The position numbers and the translations under genes are program-made. Shown here in pieces: positions 18,700-30,600 of a stretch of 64,000 bases of DNA. The stretch is from Agrocybe praecox (lineage: Eukaryota; Basidiomycota; Agaricomycetes; Agaricales; Agrocybaceae). Each line of letters begins with the position of its first letter. The first letter of the stretch is position 1. The notes under the pieces were generated by a model. That model did not search any database. It was given only the letters and a program-made list of their open reading frames with translations, and had not been told where the DNA came from. Where the stretch lies: positions 4,464,001-4,528,000 of the forward strand of contig OZ024841.1 in NCBI GenBank assembly GCA_964017145.1, given 5' to 3'.

Positions 18700-21600
18700 C
18701 ATGATTAAAACGAAAGCTCTGCGTTTGACCACTACACATGGAAAGATAACATAACTACAAGGAATATCGCATAAGCAACACTGGTTCGAAAACCCAAAAG
18801 GAACAGGAAGAAAAAGAAGGGATGAAAGCGAGGCGGCGAAAAGATGGCAGCAGAAAGGCGCAGATTGGGCGTCAGAAAGGCTCAGGAAAAGCAGGTTTAT
18901 GATTCGTATAAGCACAGCTCGTACGATGACTAACAGGTGAAAGGAAGGTAGGAAAAAAATTATACATGGTGGAGGGTGGAAGAAGAATAACACAGGTTGG
19001 GTAGAAAAATCAAAGAAGAATTTGGCAGGTTGACGCTCGGCGAGCGTCAGGAAAGAGAAGAGATCATTGGGGAGATTGTGTTAGGAGTAAGCTTGTAGAT
19101 GAGACTCATGTATAAAATTGAACGTACCGAGTTGAATATAGATCAGGAAGGTTATCGCATAAGCATTGCTAGTATGATAACCAAAGGCGAAAGCAAAACG
19201 AAAACAAAGGCGGTGGAAGAATGCAGGAAGCAGCGAGCAGCGAGCAGGCTGGCCGTCGGCGAGCGTCAGGAAAGAGACGAAATCGGCGTCGAGGCTGTGT
19301 GAGGAGTCAGCTCGCAATTTAGAATCATATATCAAGTTGAACATGCTGAGTATAATATAGGTCACCGAAAGTATCGTATAAGCAGAGCTAGTACGAAAAG
19401 TGAAAGATGAAACGAAGACGAGTAGAGGAAACACAGGTAATGTAAATATGGAAGGAGAATAGTGCAGGTTGGCGCTCGGCGAGCGTCAAGTAGGAGACGA
19501 GATCGTCGTCGAAGCTGTAGAAGCAGTCAGCTAGCCGTTGCGAAATATATATAAAATGGAACTTACCTAGTTCGATGGAAATCAACTATAATATCGTATA
19601 AGCAAAGCTAGTACGGTCTGGTTGACGCTATGGATATGGAAATAAAATACAGAGGCGAAAATAAAATCAGTATCACGAAAGTATACAAGTCAGACTCAGA
19701 AGGAAAGAAACAAAGAAGCCAAGGAAGGGCCATGGCACAGCGAAATGTGCGGCTTAGCAACGTCTAAACCAACAAGCACGGTCGGAGACAATGCAATTGC
19801 CGTGGCCAGCTGGGGGCCTTCATATGATCATACGAAACAAGGAAGAATGAGGATCGTCGTATAAGCAATACTAGTACGACGATCCGAAGTTTACAGCGAC
19901 CGCAAGGAGCAAGGTAGACCAGGCGGAAAGAAGGATAGAGGAAAGAAAAAGCATGGAGCATGGCCCTCGGAGAGCGTCAAAGAAAGGGATTACGTGGTCT
20001 GGAAAAGTATGAAATGTATCAGGATTAAATCATGGGTCTAAAGTGAAGTACACATACCAAGACAGCTGGTACGAAACCCAGGGGCAAAGAGAAGTAAAAA
20101 AAAAAAAAAGGCGCACAGAGGGAAGAAGATCCACGAAGCCTGACGCTCGGCGAGCGCCACGGAAAAGCATGAGACGGTCTTTTGAGACTATCGTATAACC
20201 AAAGCAAGAGAAAGTTTCTCCATCTGCCAAAACATCGTATAAGCAAAGCTAGTACGACGACTAAAGGCGGAAATAAATGAAAACATAGGCGGTGGAAAGA
20301 TGCAAAGAGCAGTGGGTGTGTTGACGCTCAGCATGCATCAAGTAAGGGACGAGATTCACGTTGTGACTGTGCGAGGAGTAAGTTTGAAGGTCAGAAGCAC
20401 ATTTTAAATTACACATACCGAAAGACAGTAGGCGGTGGAAAGATAAAAGAAGCAGCAGGCAGGCAGGCCCTCGGCGAGCGTCAGGAAAAGAGAAAAGATT
20501 AGTGTCGAGCCTGTGGAAGGAGTCAGCTCATAGTTAACAATCAGAAATTAAATTACACTTACTAAATCCAATATAAATCCACCAAAATATCGTATAAGCA
20601 GAGATAGAACGAGTGTCGCCCAGGTTGAGCCTCGGCGAGCGTCAGAAAAAAACGAGGAGATCGTCGTTGAGACTTTGGAAAGAGTAAGGTCGTGGTTTGG
20701 AATCATATATTAAATTGAACATACCGAGTCCAATATCCAAAAACCAAAGGATCGTCTAAGTAGAGCTAGTAGGAAAACCAGTGGAAGAAAGAAATAAAAA
20801 AGACAGAAAGAGAATCATGTAGGCGGACCCTCGGCGAGCGCCAGGAAAAGAGAGAAGATCTTCTCGAAGACTGGTCGGAGTGATACTGAATCCCACATGC
20901 GCAGCCCAAAGGATCGTATAAGTAGAGCTAGTACGAAAACCAAAGGCGACCGAAAGAAAACATAGGCCGTGCGCAGGTACAAGAACAGCGGGCAGGCTGA
21001 CGCTCGGAGAGCGTCAGACAAAGAGAAGAGATCGGCGTCAAGACTGTGGAAGGAGTCAACTCGTACTAGATGGGAATCATATAGTAAATTACAGTGAGAT
21101 ACCGAGTGCAATATAAATAGGGCAAAATATCGGATAAGCATGATACCCAAAGGCGAAATAAAAACAAACATAGGCACTGGGAAGATGGAAAAAGCAGCTT
21201 AAGGCTGACGCAAGGCGAGGGCCAGGTAAGAGACGAGATCGTCGTAAATTAAACGCCCAGTCGAATATAGATCATCCAAAATATCGTATAAGCAGAGCTA
21301 GTACGATAAGTAGAAGAGGCGGCCAGGCTGATGCTCGGCGGGGATCAGGGAAGAGGATCCAGGTATATATGACCCATATAAGAAAAGGTAGTACGACAAC
21401 CAAAGGCTGATAGGAAGAACATGGAAGAGGCAACCAGGAGGTTGATGCTACGAAAATAAATCCAGAGCCGAAGGTTAAATCAATACCACGAAATTACACA
21501 ACTGAGAAGGAAAGAAACAAAGAAGCCAAGGAAGGACCAGGGCACAGCGAAATGTGCGGCTTAGCAACGTCTAACCAACAAGCACAGTCGGAGACGATGC

Positions 21601-22800
21601 AATTGCCGTGGCCAACTGGGGGCCTTAATATGATCATACGAGACAAGGAAGCAACAGCATCATCGTATAAGCAATGCTAGTACGACGATCCGAAAATATT
21701 AACATAATGAAGCGAGAAGGATAGACCTTGTGCCAGGCGGCGGTTTAGATGGAGGTCAGTGAAATCGCCGCATAAGCAAAGCTAGTACAGCGACCGCAAG
21801 GAGCAAGGTAGACCAGGTGGAAGGAAGACTAGAGGAAAGAAGAAGCGTGAAGCATGGCCCTCGGAGAGCGCCAGAGAAAGGGATTACGTGGTCTGGAAAG
21901 TGTGCAAAGGATCAGAATTAGATCGTGGGTGTAAAGTGAAGTACACATACCGAGTCGAATATATAAGCAGAGCTGGTGCGAGACACAGTGCCAAAAGAGA
22001 TGTAACAAAAAGTACAGGTGGTGGACAGAGGGAAGGAAACCCATGAGGGTTGATGCTCAACAAGCGACCGAGTTGATTATACTCCGGCCAACGTATTGTA
22101 TAGTACGAAACCGGTGGAAAAAATAAAACCAAAATGACGCGAAAGGCAATCAAGCAGGTCGACCGTCGGCGAGCGTCTGGAAAATACACAAGATCGTCTT
22201 CGAGACTGTGGACGGCGTAAGTGTGTAGTTGAGAATCGTATATAACCTTGAACGTACTGAGTCAAGTATCCAACACCCAAAGTATCGTATAAGCAGAGCT
22301 AGTACGATAAGGGCGAAAGTAAACTAAAACACGAGCGGTGGAAATATGAAACAAGCAGCAGGCAGGTTGACAGTCGGCGAGCGCCAGGTAAGAGACGAGA
22401 TCATCGGCGAGACTGGAAGGAGTCAGCTCGTAGTTGAGAATCATATATTGAATTACACTTACAGAGCCCAATGTAGACCAGTCAAAATGTCGTATAAGCA
22501 GAGCTAACCCGATAACCAAAGGTCAAAGTCCAAAAAAAAAGGCGGTAGGAAGACGCAAGAAGCAGCAGGCAGGCTGACACTCAGCGTGCGTCAGGAAAGG
22601 GAAGAGATCGTCGTTGAAACTGTGGATGTAATCAGCTCGTAGTTAACAATTCGATATTAAATTACATATACTGAGTCCAATATGGATCAATCAAAATATC
22701 GTATAAGCAGGGCTAGTACGATAAGAAAAGGTGAAAGGAAGACCAGAAAAAAACACAGGTGGTGGAAAGATGAAGGAAGTATCAGGCAGTCATCATTGAA
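18700..22800 (+). repeat. left hairpin array (about 200-220 bp units)
   Basis: About 18 diverged units. A typical unit has, on the plus strand, hairpin H1 (stem, loop TAAGCARAGCTAG, complementary stem), an A-rich stretch ending in ggcggtggaaagatg, agcagcaggcaggctg, hairpin H2 (GACGCTC-ggc-GAGCGTC), agagacgagatcgtcgtcgagactgtg, gaaggagtcagctcg, and an AT-rich link. H1-type sites lie near 18764, 19152, 19372, 19592, 19855, 20232, 20588, 20752, 20912, 21128, 21283, 21376, 21660, 21765, 21960, 22283, 22488 and 22697. Spacing is commonly 205-220. A longer block occurs at 19690-19885 and 21501-21698. Confidence 0.85.
19852..19883. repeat. example of hairpin H1 with extended stem
   Basis: GGATCGTCGTA - TAAGCAATACTAG - TACGACGATCC: eleven paired bases around the conserved 13-base loop. 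The same extended form occurs at about 34938 in the right array. Confidence 0.85.
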
Positions 22801-22874
22801 GAAATACATACGAAGATGGCCAAGGCCTAGAAAAGTTAATAACAATTTTAATAACAGAGTATGACACGTAGTAT

Positions 22875-25533
22875 TCAAACATCGACCCATTCAGGCTTGT
22901 TGCGAACAAGAACTCGAGGACACGCCTGTGGATCGCCTGTCTGGGTGTATAGATCAGGGTTATTTGTATCAAGCTTGGTCCACCAAATCCTGTCGGTCTG
23001 CGCGTGAGGTATCCAAAACAGTCGGTTGAAGCGCTTCCTCAGTGCTCGTCTGACGTTCACGGCCGTTTCTTCGTCCTGCATACAGTCGAGAAACTGTCCC
23101 CATTCCGTGTAGTATCGGCAGTTTTTATAATTCTGGGTATTGTACTTCACTTCTCCTTTTTCCGGCCATAAGTTGTTGAACGCATTTCGGAATTCCTGTT
23201 CAGTCCCAATTCTCCATTGACAACGGACGAAATAATTCGAAAGACATCTGTCTTGGTACGTGGCTTCGTTGACCTCTAGGCGACGCTCCCGATTGAGGAC
23301 ACAATACGAGGGCCTTCCTGCAGAGCTCATGTTGGGCGCCTTTTCTGTCAAATCGAGAAGGAATTGTTTCCATAATCTCGTGAGTTCCTTGTCGATATCC
23401 TTGGGAAGATTATCATTGACCACCTCATCATCCTCATCCTCGTTGTCGGAGCCCACATCTACTGGCGGTGCAACGAGCTCAAACCCCCGAGCACCAAGGT
23501 GGAATAGCTGTTGCTCGTTATCGGCTGGTAAATAAGCCGTGGTTCTACGGACTTTGTTTTTAACTCGATCTGGGTTGGAGTGCTGAAACATGTCGTTGGT
23601 ATACATGGCCTGCTCTATATCCTCGCGATTCTTGCCGAAGATAAACTCGAATGTTGTGTCTTTGATGGAAATTTTGGGATTGGAGCGGAATCGAGGGGAA
23701 GGATACTCCGGACCATATCTTATCTCGCGAAGGAAGACTAGCCCATGTATGATAGCAGGGACGGTATCACCACGTGGAGGTACATTTTGAGCTGTATTCG
23801 AGTCGTCCGAGTCTCCTGATTCGTCGTCCAAGTCAGAATCAGACTCGGAATGTCCTTGGCGTCGACGAGTTGACACCAAGAAAGGTAAGACGTCGAGGTC
23901 GGCACCAACTCTTTCAATATGGGGGAGTATGGCAGTGAGGAGATCGCGGCTTGACTGGCCAAGGTCGGGTGTCGAATGCAGGGAATTGAGGAACCACGGA
24001 GCAGAGGCAGCAAGAAGAAGAGCCTCGTCTTTGTAACGGTACCTAGTCGGTGCTGTTTCCATTGCATCGAGTATGTACTGGTATGCTAGAGCACGAAACG
24101 CTTTGAGTCCCCTATATATTGGCATGAGATTGAGGTAAAAAATGAATAAAAAATGTAGTCGACTTACCACCAAGAAACCTTTGAGACAGTTATAAGAGAA
24201 CGCTGCAGCAAAGTCGGGCTCACTTGCATGAAGGGTTTAGCGAAGTGTTCAACTGGTACGCGTACTTCGGCTCGAGCGTTCGATTGCATGACGAGGCTAG
24301 ACGTGGAATAGAGATCGTACAAATTTGTTATGTAGTCGACGGACTTTTTATTCAAGATATCCTTGCCGCTAATGAATTTAGCGTGATGTACGTTCTCCTT
24401 GTGCGCAGTGGCCGATTTGTCAGTGAGATAAAGCTGCAGGTAACGAGCTTTCATGTCTCCTTCGCTTCTGGCCCCTGGTGTAATTCGACATCCAGAAACC
24501 GCAGGCATATGAGCGGTCATATCGCGAGTATACTTGCTGCTCGAAATGCGAGTTATTTTGTCTGCTCGGACGTCCGTAATCCCGAGAGTCCTGCCAACAA
24601 TGTGAGGATGAGAATCGGTCCTCCAGGCCAGACAATCTCCGGCGCGAGAGGACACCTGAAGCCCAACGTCAACCCACCAGTTCCCACGTTGCATAACATC
24701 ATCAATCTCGAGGTCGTTGTCATCTAAAAAATGCATGAATGCCCGTTCCGATGGATGACCAGACAGTGGATGGGTTGTGCTGTTTTTTGTCCCGCGAATT
24801 TGGTGTAAGAAAACGAGGCTTTCACCCCATAATACTCTGTTCGTAACCAATTTTTCGCGAATTCTGTTTCCTAACCGCGAGACCATGTGCGCTGGAAATT
24901 CCTTGGTTTGAAGTGCCAGCCGACCATTCGAACCCCTCGCGCGAAAGAGCTCTGCATCCACCGTTGCTGGCCATTCGGACCTGTGTCCCATCAAAGAACG
25001 TACGGCAGGATACAATCCTTTTTCGTAGAATACAGTCAGGTCCTCCTTGCTAATAGAGGGGTTTCCGGCCTCGGTATAAAGACCGGGAATGAGAACCCGA
25101 AGAAGGGAATGGATGGTCCATTTTCCGAGGCATATATTGGGTATTTTGTGGACCGGAACCGTGTTTGTTCCCTGCACAGGAATTCATGTTTGATTAGAAA
25201 ATTAAAAACACTGAGCTTTGATCGACGTACCCAGCTATATGTAATATGAATATTTTTCCTGAGGACGTCCTCTGCTTTCCCAACGACATACAGCGTCAGT
25301 GCACTACGAACGCGAATATGTTCATCGATTCCCAGGATGGAATCATAGTCCCTCGTACACTGAAGATCTTGTGCTTGACTGACGCGATTTCGTAAGGGAT
25401 CTAGAACTGCAGAATGTCCATCCGCACGCTGACCGCACAGTACAAATTGTACAAATTGAGGTTTCGTTGCTAGCAAGGTATCGGCTTTCTTAACAAAGTC
25501 GTCTACGCTGTAAACAACAAGAGGGCGATCCAT
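22875..25533 (-). CDS. unknown fungal protein of the subtelomeric cassette, 847 aa
   Basis: Three exons: 25533-25231, 25171-24168 and 24111-22875. The two introns (59 and 56 bases) have GTACGT and GTAAGT donors and keep phase, giving 848 codons. The start MDRPLVVYSVDDFVKKAD is chosen because it is the first ATG in the exon and nothing upstream joins in frame. Regions: N-terminal about 100 residues; a 340-residue second exon with RLGNRIREKLVTNRVLWGES and RYLQLYLTDKS; a third exon with an acidic Ser/Asp stretch (SESDSDLDDESGDSDDS), a second acidic stretch (GSDNEDEDDEVV) and a conserved-looking C-terminus (WIPHAQTDRIWWTK...WVDV). No signal peptide or membrane segment is seen. I do not recognise the family. 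A second copy's tail at 12.9 kb shows it is multicopy. It is divergent from the SNF2 gene, with about 2.1 kb between starts. Confidence 0.8.
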
Positions 25534-25636
25534 TATACTGAAAATGTGTCGAATGCAACAAGAGGACGGTGTTGTTGGCGTTGAGGACTTAGTTGGTCTG
25601 GAAAGAGGGTTAGGGAAGAGACCCAAATTACGGAGG

Positions 25637-25864
25637 TTAAATTAGGCGGCGTGTTTCGTGAAACAATATTCCCGTACAGGCATCTTCAAAGCCATACACC
25701 CAAAAGTCGGTGGCACGGGAAAGGGGATTGAATTGGATGAGGTGATTGAGCAGCTCCATTCCATGCACAGAGATAACCACCGAACGTGGCGGGATCTCGT
25801 CTGATGTTGGAGAAAATGGAAGACATTTAATTTCGAGGAGATTGTGCTCGATATCGCTTAGCAC
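25637..25864 (-). CDS. possible short gene or extra 5' exon upstream of the 847-aa gene
   Basis: An open frame of about 75 codons, with VVISVHGMELLNHLIQFNP and ATDFWVYGFEDACTGILF, looks protein-like, but it has no ATG at its 5' end (an in-frame stop lies just upstream) and I found no donor that joins it in phase to the next exon. It could be a decayed exon of the cassette gene or a separate small gene starting at the internal ATG of HGMELL. Confidence 0.3.
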   Translation of the reverse strand: MLSDIEHNLLEIKCLPFSPTSDEIPPRSVVISVHGMELLNHLIQFNPLSRATDFWVYGFEDACTGILFHETRRLI

Positions 25865-26034
25865 AGCTCAAAGCGAAGGACCCATGACAAAAGATTGATC
25901 GATAAAGATATGAATAAGATAAACAGGGAGATGCGGTTGAAGAGGACGAGAACAAGTCTACGAGGCAGGTGTTAATCCTCAGAGAACATAGATCGAATTA
26001 GACAGTAAGGGAAACGGTAGATTTGAGATAGACA

Positions 26035-26455
26035 CATATTGGTAGCCGTATGAATTCGTAACCGCAACCTTCGGATTGTAAAATGAGAAAATGTAATTGA
26101 GGATATACGGAGAAACTCACTGCTTCGGGTTGGAAGGGAAATTTTTCGCTAATAAAAACGAATGGATTCGTACTCCAGCAGGGCTTCCGCCAAGAGTGTG
26201 TCGCGTTTGGTTTTCGGCCTATCTGGGTACAGAGAGAAAGGATAACGAGAGTGAATGCGTACCCGCAACCTTTGAATTGTGAAATGAGAAAATGTAATTG
26301 AGGATATACGGAGAAACTCACTGCTTCGGGTTGGGAGGGAAATTTTCGCTAATAAAAATCGGATGAATTCGTCCTCCATCAAGGCTTCCGTCCAGAGTGC
26401 GTCGCGTTTGGGTTTCGGCCTATCTGGGTACAGAGAGAAAGGATAACGAGAGTAG
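26035..26455. repeat. two-copy tandem duplication, about 206 bp
   Basis: The blocks from about 26050 and 26257 share aaaatgagaaaatgtaattg, the next ggatatacggagaaactcac, ctgcttcgggttgg, and tctgggtacagagagaaagg. Read on the minus strand each carries a GTGAGT donor-like site and a tttcacaattcaaag acceptor-like end, so an exon-intron segment may have been duplicated. Confidence 0.7.
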
Positions 26456-27130
26456 AGTGTAGGCGATCGAGTTGTTTTCGCAGGGAGATGGAAAAGGACA
26501 GTCCAATGAATAGAATTGAGGTTTGACAGAACAGGCGGTCAGGGCTTGCAATTTTATACTATCCCAGAAAAGGAATAATAAGGACGTTCATGGTAGATTG
26601 ACACTTGGATAGAGAAATAGTGGCGGTTGTCCAAAGGTGCTTGGGTAACGGCGATAGATATGCCATGTACTTGGGTTGTGACGGAAATTGACGAATGCTT
26701 AGTCCCATCGGATAATTTGAAATAAGATGGCGGAATTCTAGCGTATAACCGTTTCTAGTACGCAGAAAAGGAAATCGTGGATGACAGTAACAATCGCGAT
26801 CGCGGAAAGTACTTGAGGAGCAGGGATGGATAAGCCACGTTTCGGTTTCGTTAGAAATCGATGGATGCTTAGTCCCATCGGATGCGTTGAAAAAGATAGC
26901 TGTATTCCTGCGTATAAGCACAGCTAGTACGCAGGAAAGAGAATGTTGGACAAACAACGACGTATAAGCAAAGCTCGTACGTCGCTGAAAGTCGAAGAAG
27001 AAAGGAGAGGTTGAAGGCGGTGCATAGATACAGTGGCGGGATTTGCCGAACATCACGAGACTTCGGCAAACGTGGCCAAATCTGGCGACTGGCAGTCGTG
27101 ATCCATTTCCTTTACTGTTCAAACCTCCAC
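26456..27130. other. intergenic between the cassette genes, with three H1 hairpins
   Basis: H1-type sites outside the arrays: a degenerate one near 26741 (GCGTATAACCGTTTCTAGTACGC), CCTGCGTA-loop-TACGCAGG near 26907, and CGACGTA-loop-TACGTCG near 26959. The stem bases differ from the array version but still pair. The phrase gatgcttagtcccatcgga occurs twice (26693 and 26864), marking a further internal duplication. Confidence 0.65.
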
Positions 27131-27134
27131 TACG

Positions 27135-27215
27135 ATCCTGCTAAGTAGGCGCTTTGCACCTACGTAGCGGTGGTCGTATGTCAGAAGTAGGCGCTTTGCG
27201 CCTGCGTCTGCCCTC
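27135..27215. repeat. paired GC-rich hairpins upstream of the SNF2 gene
   Basis: GTAGG-cgctttgca-CCTAC (near 27146) and AGGCGC-ttt-GCGCCT (near 27188). Both share GTAGGCGCTTTGC. They lie about 0.5 kb before the SNF2 start codon. Confidence 0.5.
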
Positions 27216-27662
27216 CTCTACCCCTCCTCATCCTCTCCTTCAAGTCCAATACAAAATCTCGTTCTGGCCCAGAAAACCCTAATCGCTTATACATTTGCGA
27301 AATATCCACGAGAGTTCCACTTTCTCCAAGCCCAGGCTACTCCGTACCTCCTTTCATCTCCATTCTACCGAAGTTCAGGTTTTACTCCGGTCTTACTTCC
27401 AATCTCATCGCCGCATGACTACGGACGATCCACTCGCTCTTGCTCTGACCCTGAAATCTCAATTTTCATCGTTCTCAGATGAAGCCCATCTGGCACTAAG
27501 ACATGGGCGCATGCTGGTCCCGATCTTCCTTCAAATTTTAATGCCCTAATCGGCTTCTCTCTACCGACCACCGTAATATATAAACCCAACGAAGGACCTT
27601 CGCATTGTTATTTATCTCCCCCCTGTTCTTTACATCCCCGACTCCATTGGAATCCCAGCTGA
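27216..27662 (+). promoter_or_regulatory. probable promoter and leader of the SNF2 gene
   Basis: Pyrimidine-rich runs (27210-27245 and 27612-27640) and a TATATAAA motif at about 27575-27582, some 85 bases before the ATG at 27663. An open frame at 27295-27549 has no recognisable content. Confidence 0.4.
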
Positions 27663-30600
27663 ATGCCGAGTCAAACCGCCAGCGGTGCTTTGACAGATTT
27701 TTACCTTGCTGGTGGAGCCCCATGGAACTTCCAAGTTTGGCAGGACATAACTGAAGTTCGACATGGTCTTTTTCCGGCCGACGATGCGCTGCTGCCTTCT
27801 GGGTGGACCCGAACGGATGCTGACAATGTCGCGGCCTACTTTGCGAGGTACAATAACATTGTGGGCGAGGAGGCTAAAATCAGGTTTGCTGCCTCGAAAA
27901 CAGCAGGAGGGGAAATTCCCGGCCGTCTGTTTTGGCGCTCCTGGGTGAATGACAATTTGCCCAAATGGAAGATTCACCCTATTATTATCGAAATCTTTAC
28001 TCGCACCAAAACCCATCCTATCACAATATATAAAATGAATAACATTTCAAACAAATCGGTGCGTTAAATTTTGTTTCGTGAGCGAAACTGTTCTTACCCT
28101 TACTTCATAGGTTGCCGCGAGTTACTTACCCGGAATCCTGGACCAGATAGCTCTCGCTTTATTCGGAGAGGACGCTATCGATGACATAGACCACGTTAAA
28201 TACGAATTACGCGGACCGCTTCAGGCGCTTGCCCAACTAACATGGGCGAATCAGGTCAGAAAACTTGGACGTTCGAAAAAGAGACTTGCTGCCCTTGAAG
28301 CATCTACTCGAGTCGCTTTCGAAGGTACGCTGCTGCTTTCTTCGTTTCTTCTCTACGTCATCTTACCGTTCTTCAGACCTTGACCGGGATCACCTTACGA
28401 AGCAGAAGATTACTTCTGTAATTTCCAGTGTTCGTCGGTGGAAGAATATTGCTGACTTATTCGAGAATGAAGAAAATCAAGACGCCGTCGCAGAGATTAT
28501 GGACGAGCTCAACACTCTGATGGCTGGACTTGGAGCTCGCATTAAAACCAAGGCCGTGCGCCAAAATAAACCAGAGAAAGTAGGCCAGAAAAGTACGTTA
28601 CGACCATCTTGCCGTCTTTCATTATTGTTGACCACTCCCAAAAGAGTTATGCAACGTCAAGCGGGAGGCACTTCAGCTTTTGGCAAAGCAAGAAGATGTA
28701 CAGGAAATCTTGAACTTATACCACGATTTCTTCGTCAATTCGGCAGACGACGATGACGACGTAGGGCCGATTATTGATTCTCAACCCACGTTGCATATTC
28801 CTTTTGCCGACAACGGGGATTCCGGTGTCGATGTCGAGGCGTCTATGCCATATGACCAGTTAACTCGCGCCTTGGGCTTTCGCCAAGGAATTCCCATTAT
28901 ATTCAACAAATTCCGTCACGCTCATAGCTTGAACGCCTGGACACCGGAAACGCAACAACTTTTCAAGGAGAAGGACCCACAGAGACTGGATCCCAACCTT
29001 TTCCCTTTGAAGTTGCACTGGCATCAACTTGCAGGCATCCATGCCATTATTCACAAACTTTTCTCGGAGCAACCTGCTGAACACACTCTCGGCGTATTGC
29101 TGGCCGACGAAGTCGGTCTCGGAAAAACATATCAAATAATCACCACAATTGCCTTTTTAATGGACCTTGTAATGCGTCAACAACAGAAACTGCCACTTCC
29201 ACCTATAATTCGTAAGTTTGATAAGAGCTTTCTTCAGACTCTGTCCTCACCGATGTTATAGAATCTCGACCTTTCCTTCGAGACCTTAAGGTTCTGCCGA
29301 ACCTTCCTCATCTCATCGTTGTCCCCGGAACCCTTCTCGGTCAATGGGAATCGGAGCTCCGAGTTTTATTCAAGCCAGGTGCCGCTGATATCTTCACTTA
29401 TTCGTCCGGGAAAGATGCAAAATCTACTTTTTGGGAACCTTTCAAAGCATCACTCCATTCAACTAATAGAATCATCCTTGCCCCACATTCGGTATGTCCA
29501 ATTATATATATTATGTCGATCACAATACTTATGTTTGAATATTCAGGCTATCCGCAGCGATTATGCGAAGCTTCATCGTGCCCCAAAAGTTACTCGCGGA
29601 AGATTGCCTTGGGCGCCGCGTCCGAAGACAGCCAAGCACAATACCAACCTTCCAACAACACTTTTTTCGCTCAAATTCCTCTCTGTCACCATAGATGAGG
29701 CCCATGAATTTAGAAACGATACAAAACATGCTGCTGCGCTCGCATTGGGAGAACTTTGTTATGCTCGAATTATTGCAACTGCGACGCCCCTTCTAACTTC
29801 GAACCAGGTATGACATTGGTTTCTTTTCTTGGATCTCATTCTCATGTTCGTCTAGGATAGTGCGGCCATGGGGCGTTTGTGTGCAATCCCACATTTTTTG
29901 AGCGAAGCCGCATATTCGGAACAGAAAGTAGATGCTACGAATCTCCGTAAGGCTAGGAAGGAACTCCAGGGCTTGAAGGCTGAGAAGGCAGACGGCGAAG
30001 GTCGGGCCAGCAGTGACATCGAAAACGAAGATGTCGAAGAGAATCCATTGAAGCGCTGTCAGATTGACATATCACTCCGTCATCAGAAACAATTCGGCGA
30101 CCAAATCATCCGACGCACAATCAAGAGTGTAGACTTTGATGAGAAGGCCATTCTCGACTTGCCTGACTGCGTCAACATTCTAGGTATCGTCAAGTTGACT
30201 GACAGAGAAACCGCCCTTATTACGGAGTTATCGAATGAAGTTGTCGACGAGTACGTTTTCAATCTCTGCTGGTTTAGCATCAGGCTGACACATCTTGAAC
30301 AGGGTTTCTTTCGTAAATGGAACGAAAAAAATTTCTTCCAAGTCATTCTATATCGAATACAGGATGGCCGTTGGGTATGCGACGGAGAAGAAGGACTCGG
30401 ACAAACAAAAATCCAAGGATTCGGAAAAAAAGAAAAAGTCCAAGGTCTTAGAAATTCCACAATTCGACAACCTTCAGCAATGGGAACCCATCAAGTCTAC
30501 GAAAATGGATGTCACTGCACAAATCGTCAAATACATCCTTAGCTCGGATAGGGCACCTCCCATAAAATTCGTCGACGGCATGCCTGTCTTTTCACCTATC

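Noticed and set aside
20815..21177. membrane-protein-like frames in the arrays taken as genes
   Set aside because: Repetitive, interrupted by stops and indels between units, without consistent starts. Noted as a finding, not called as CDS.
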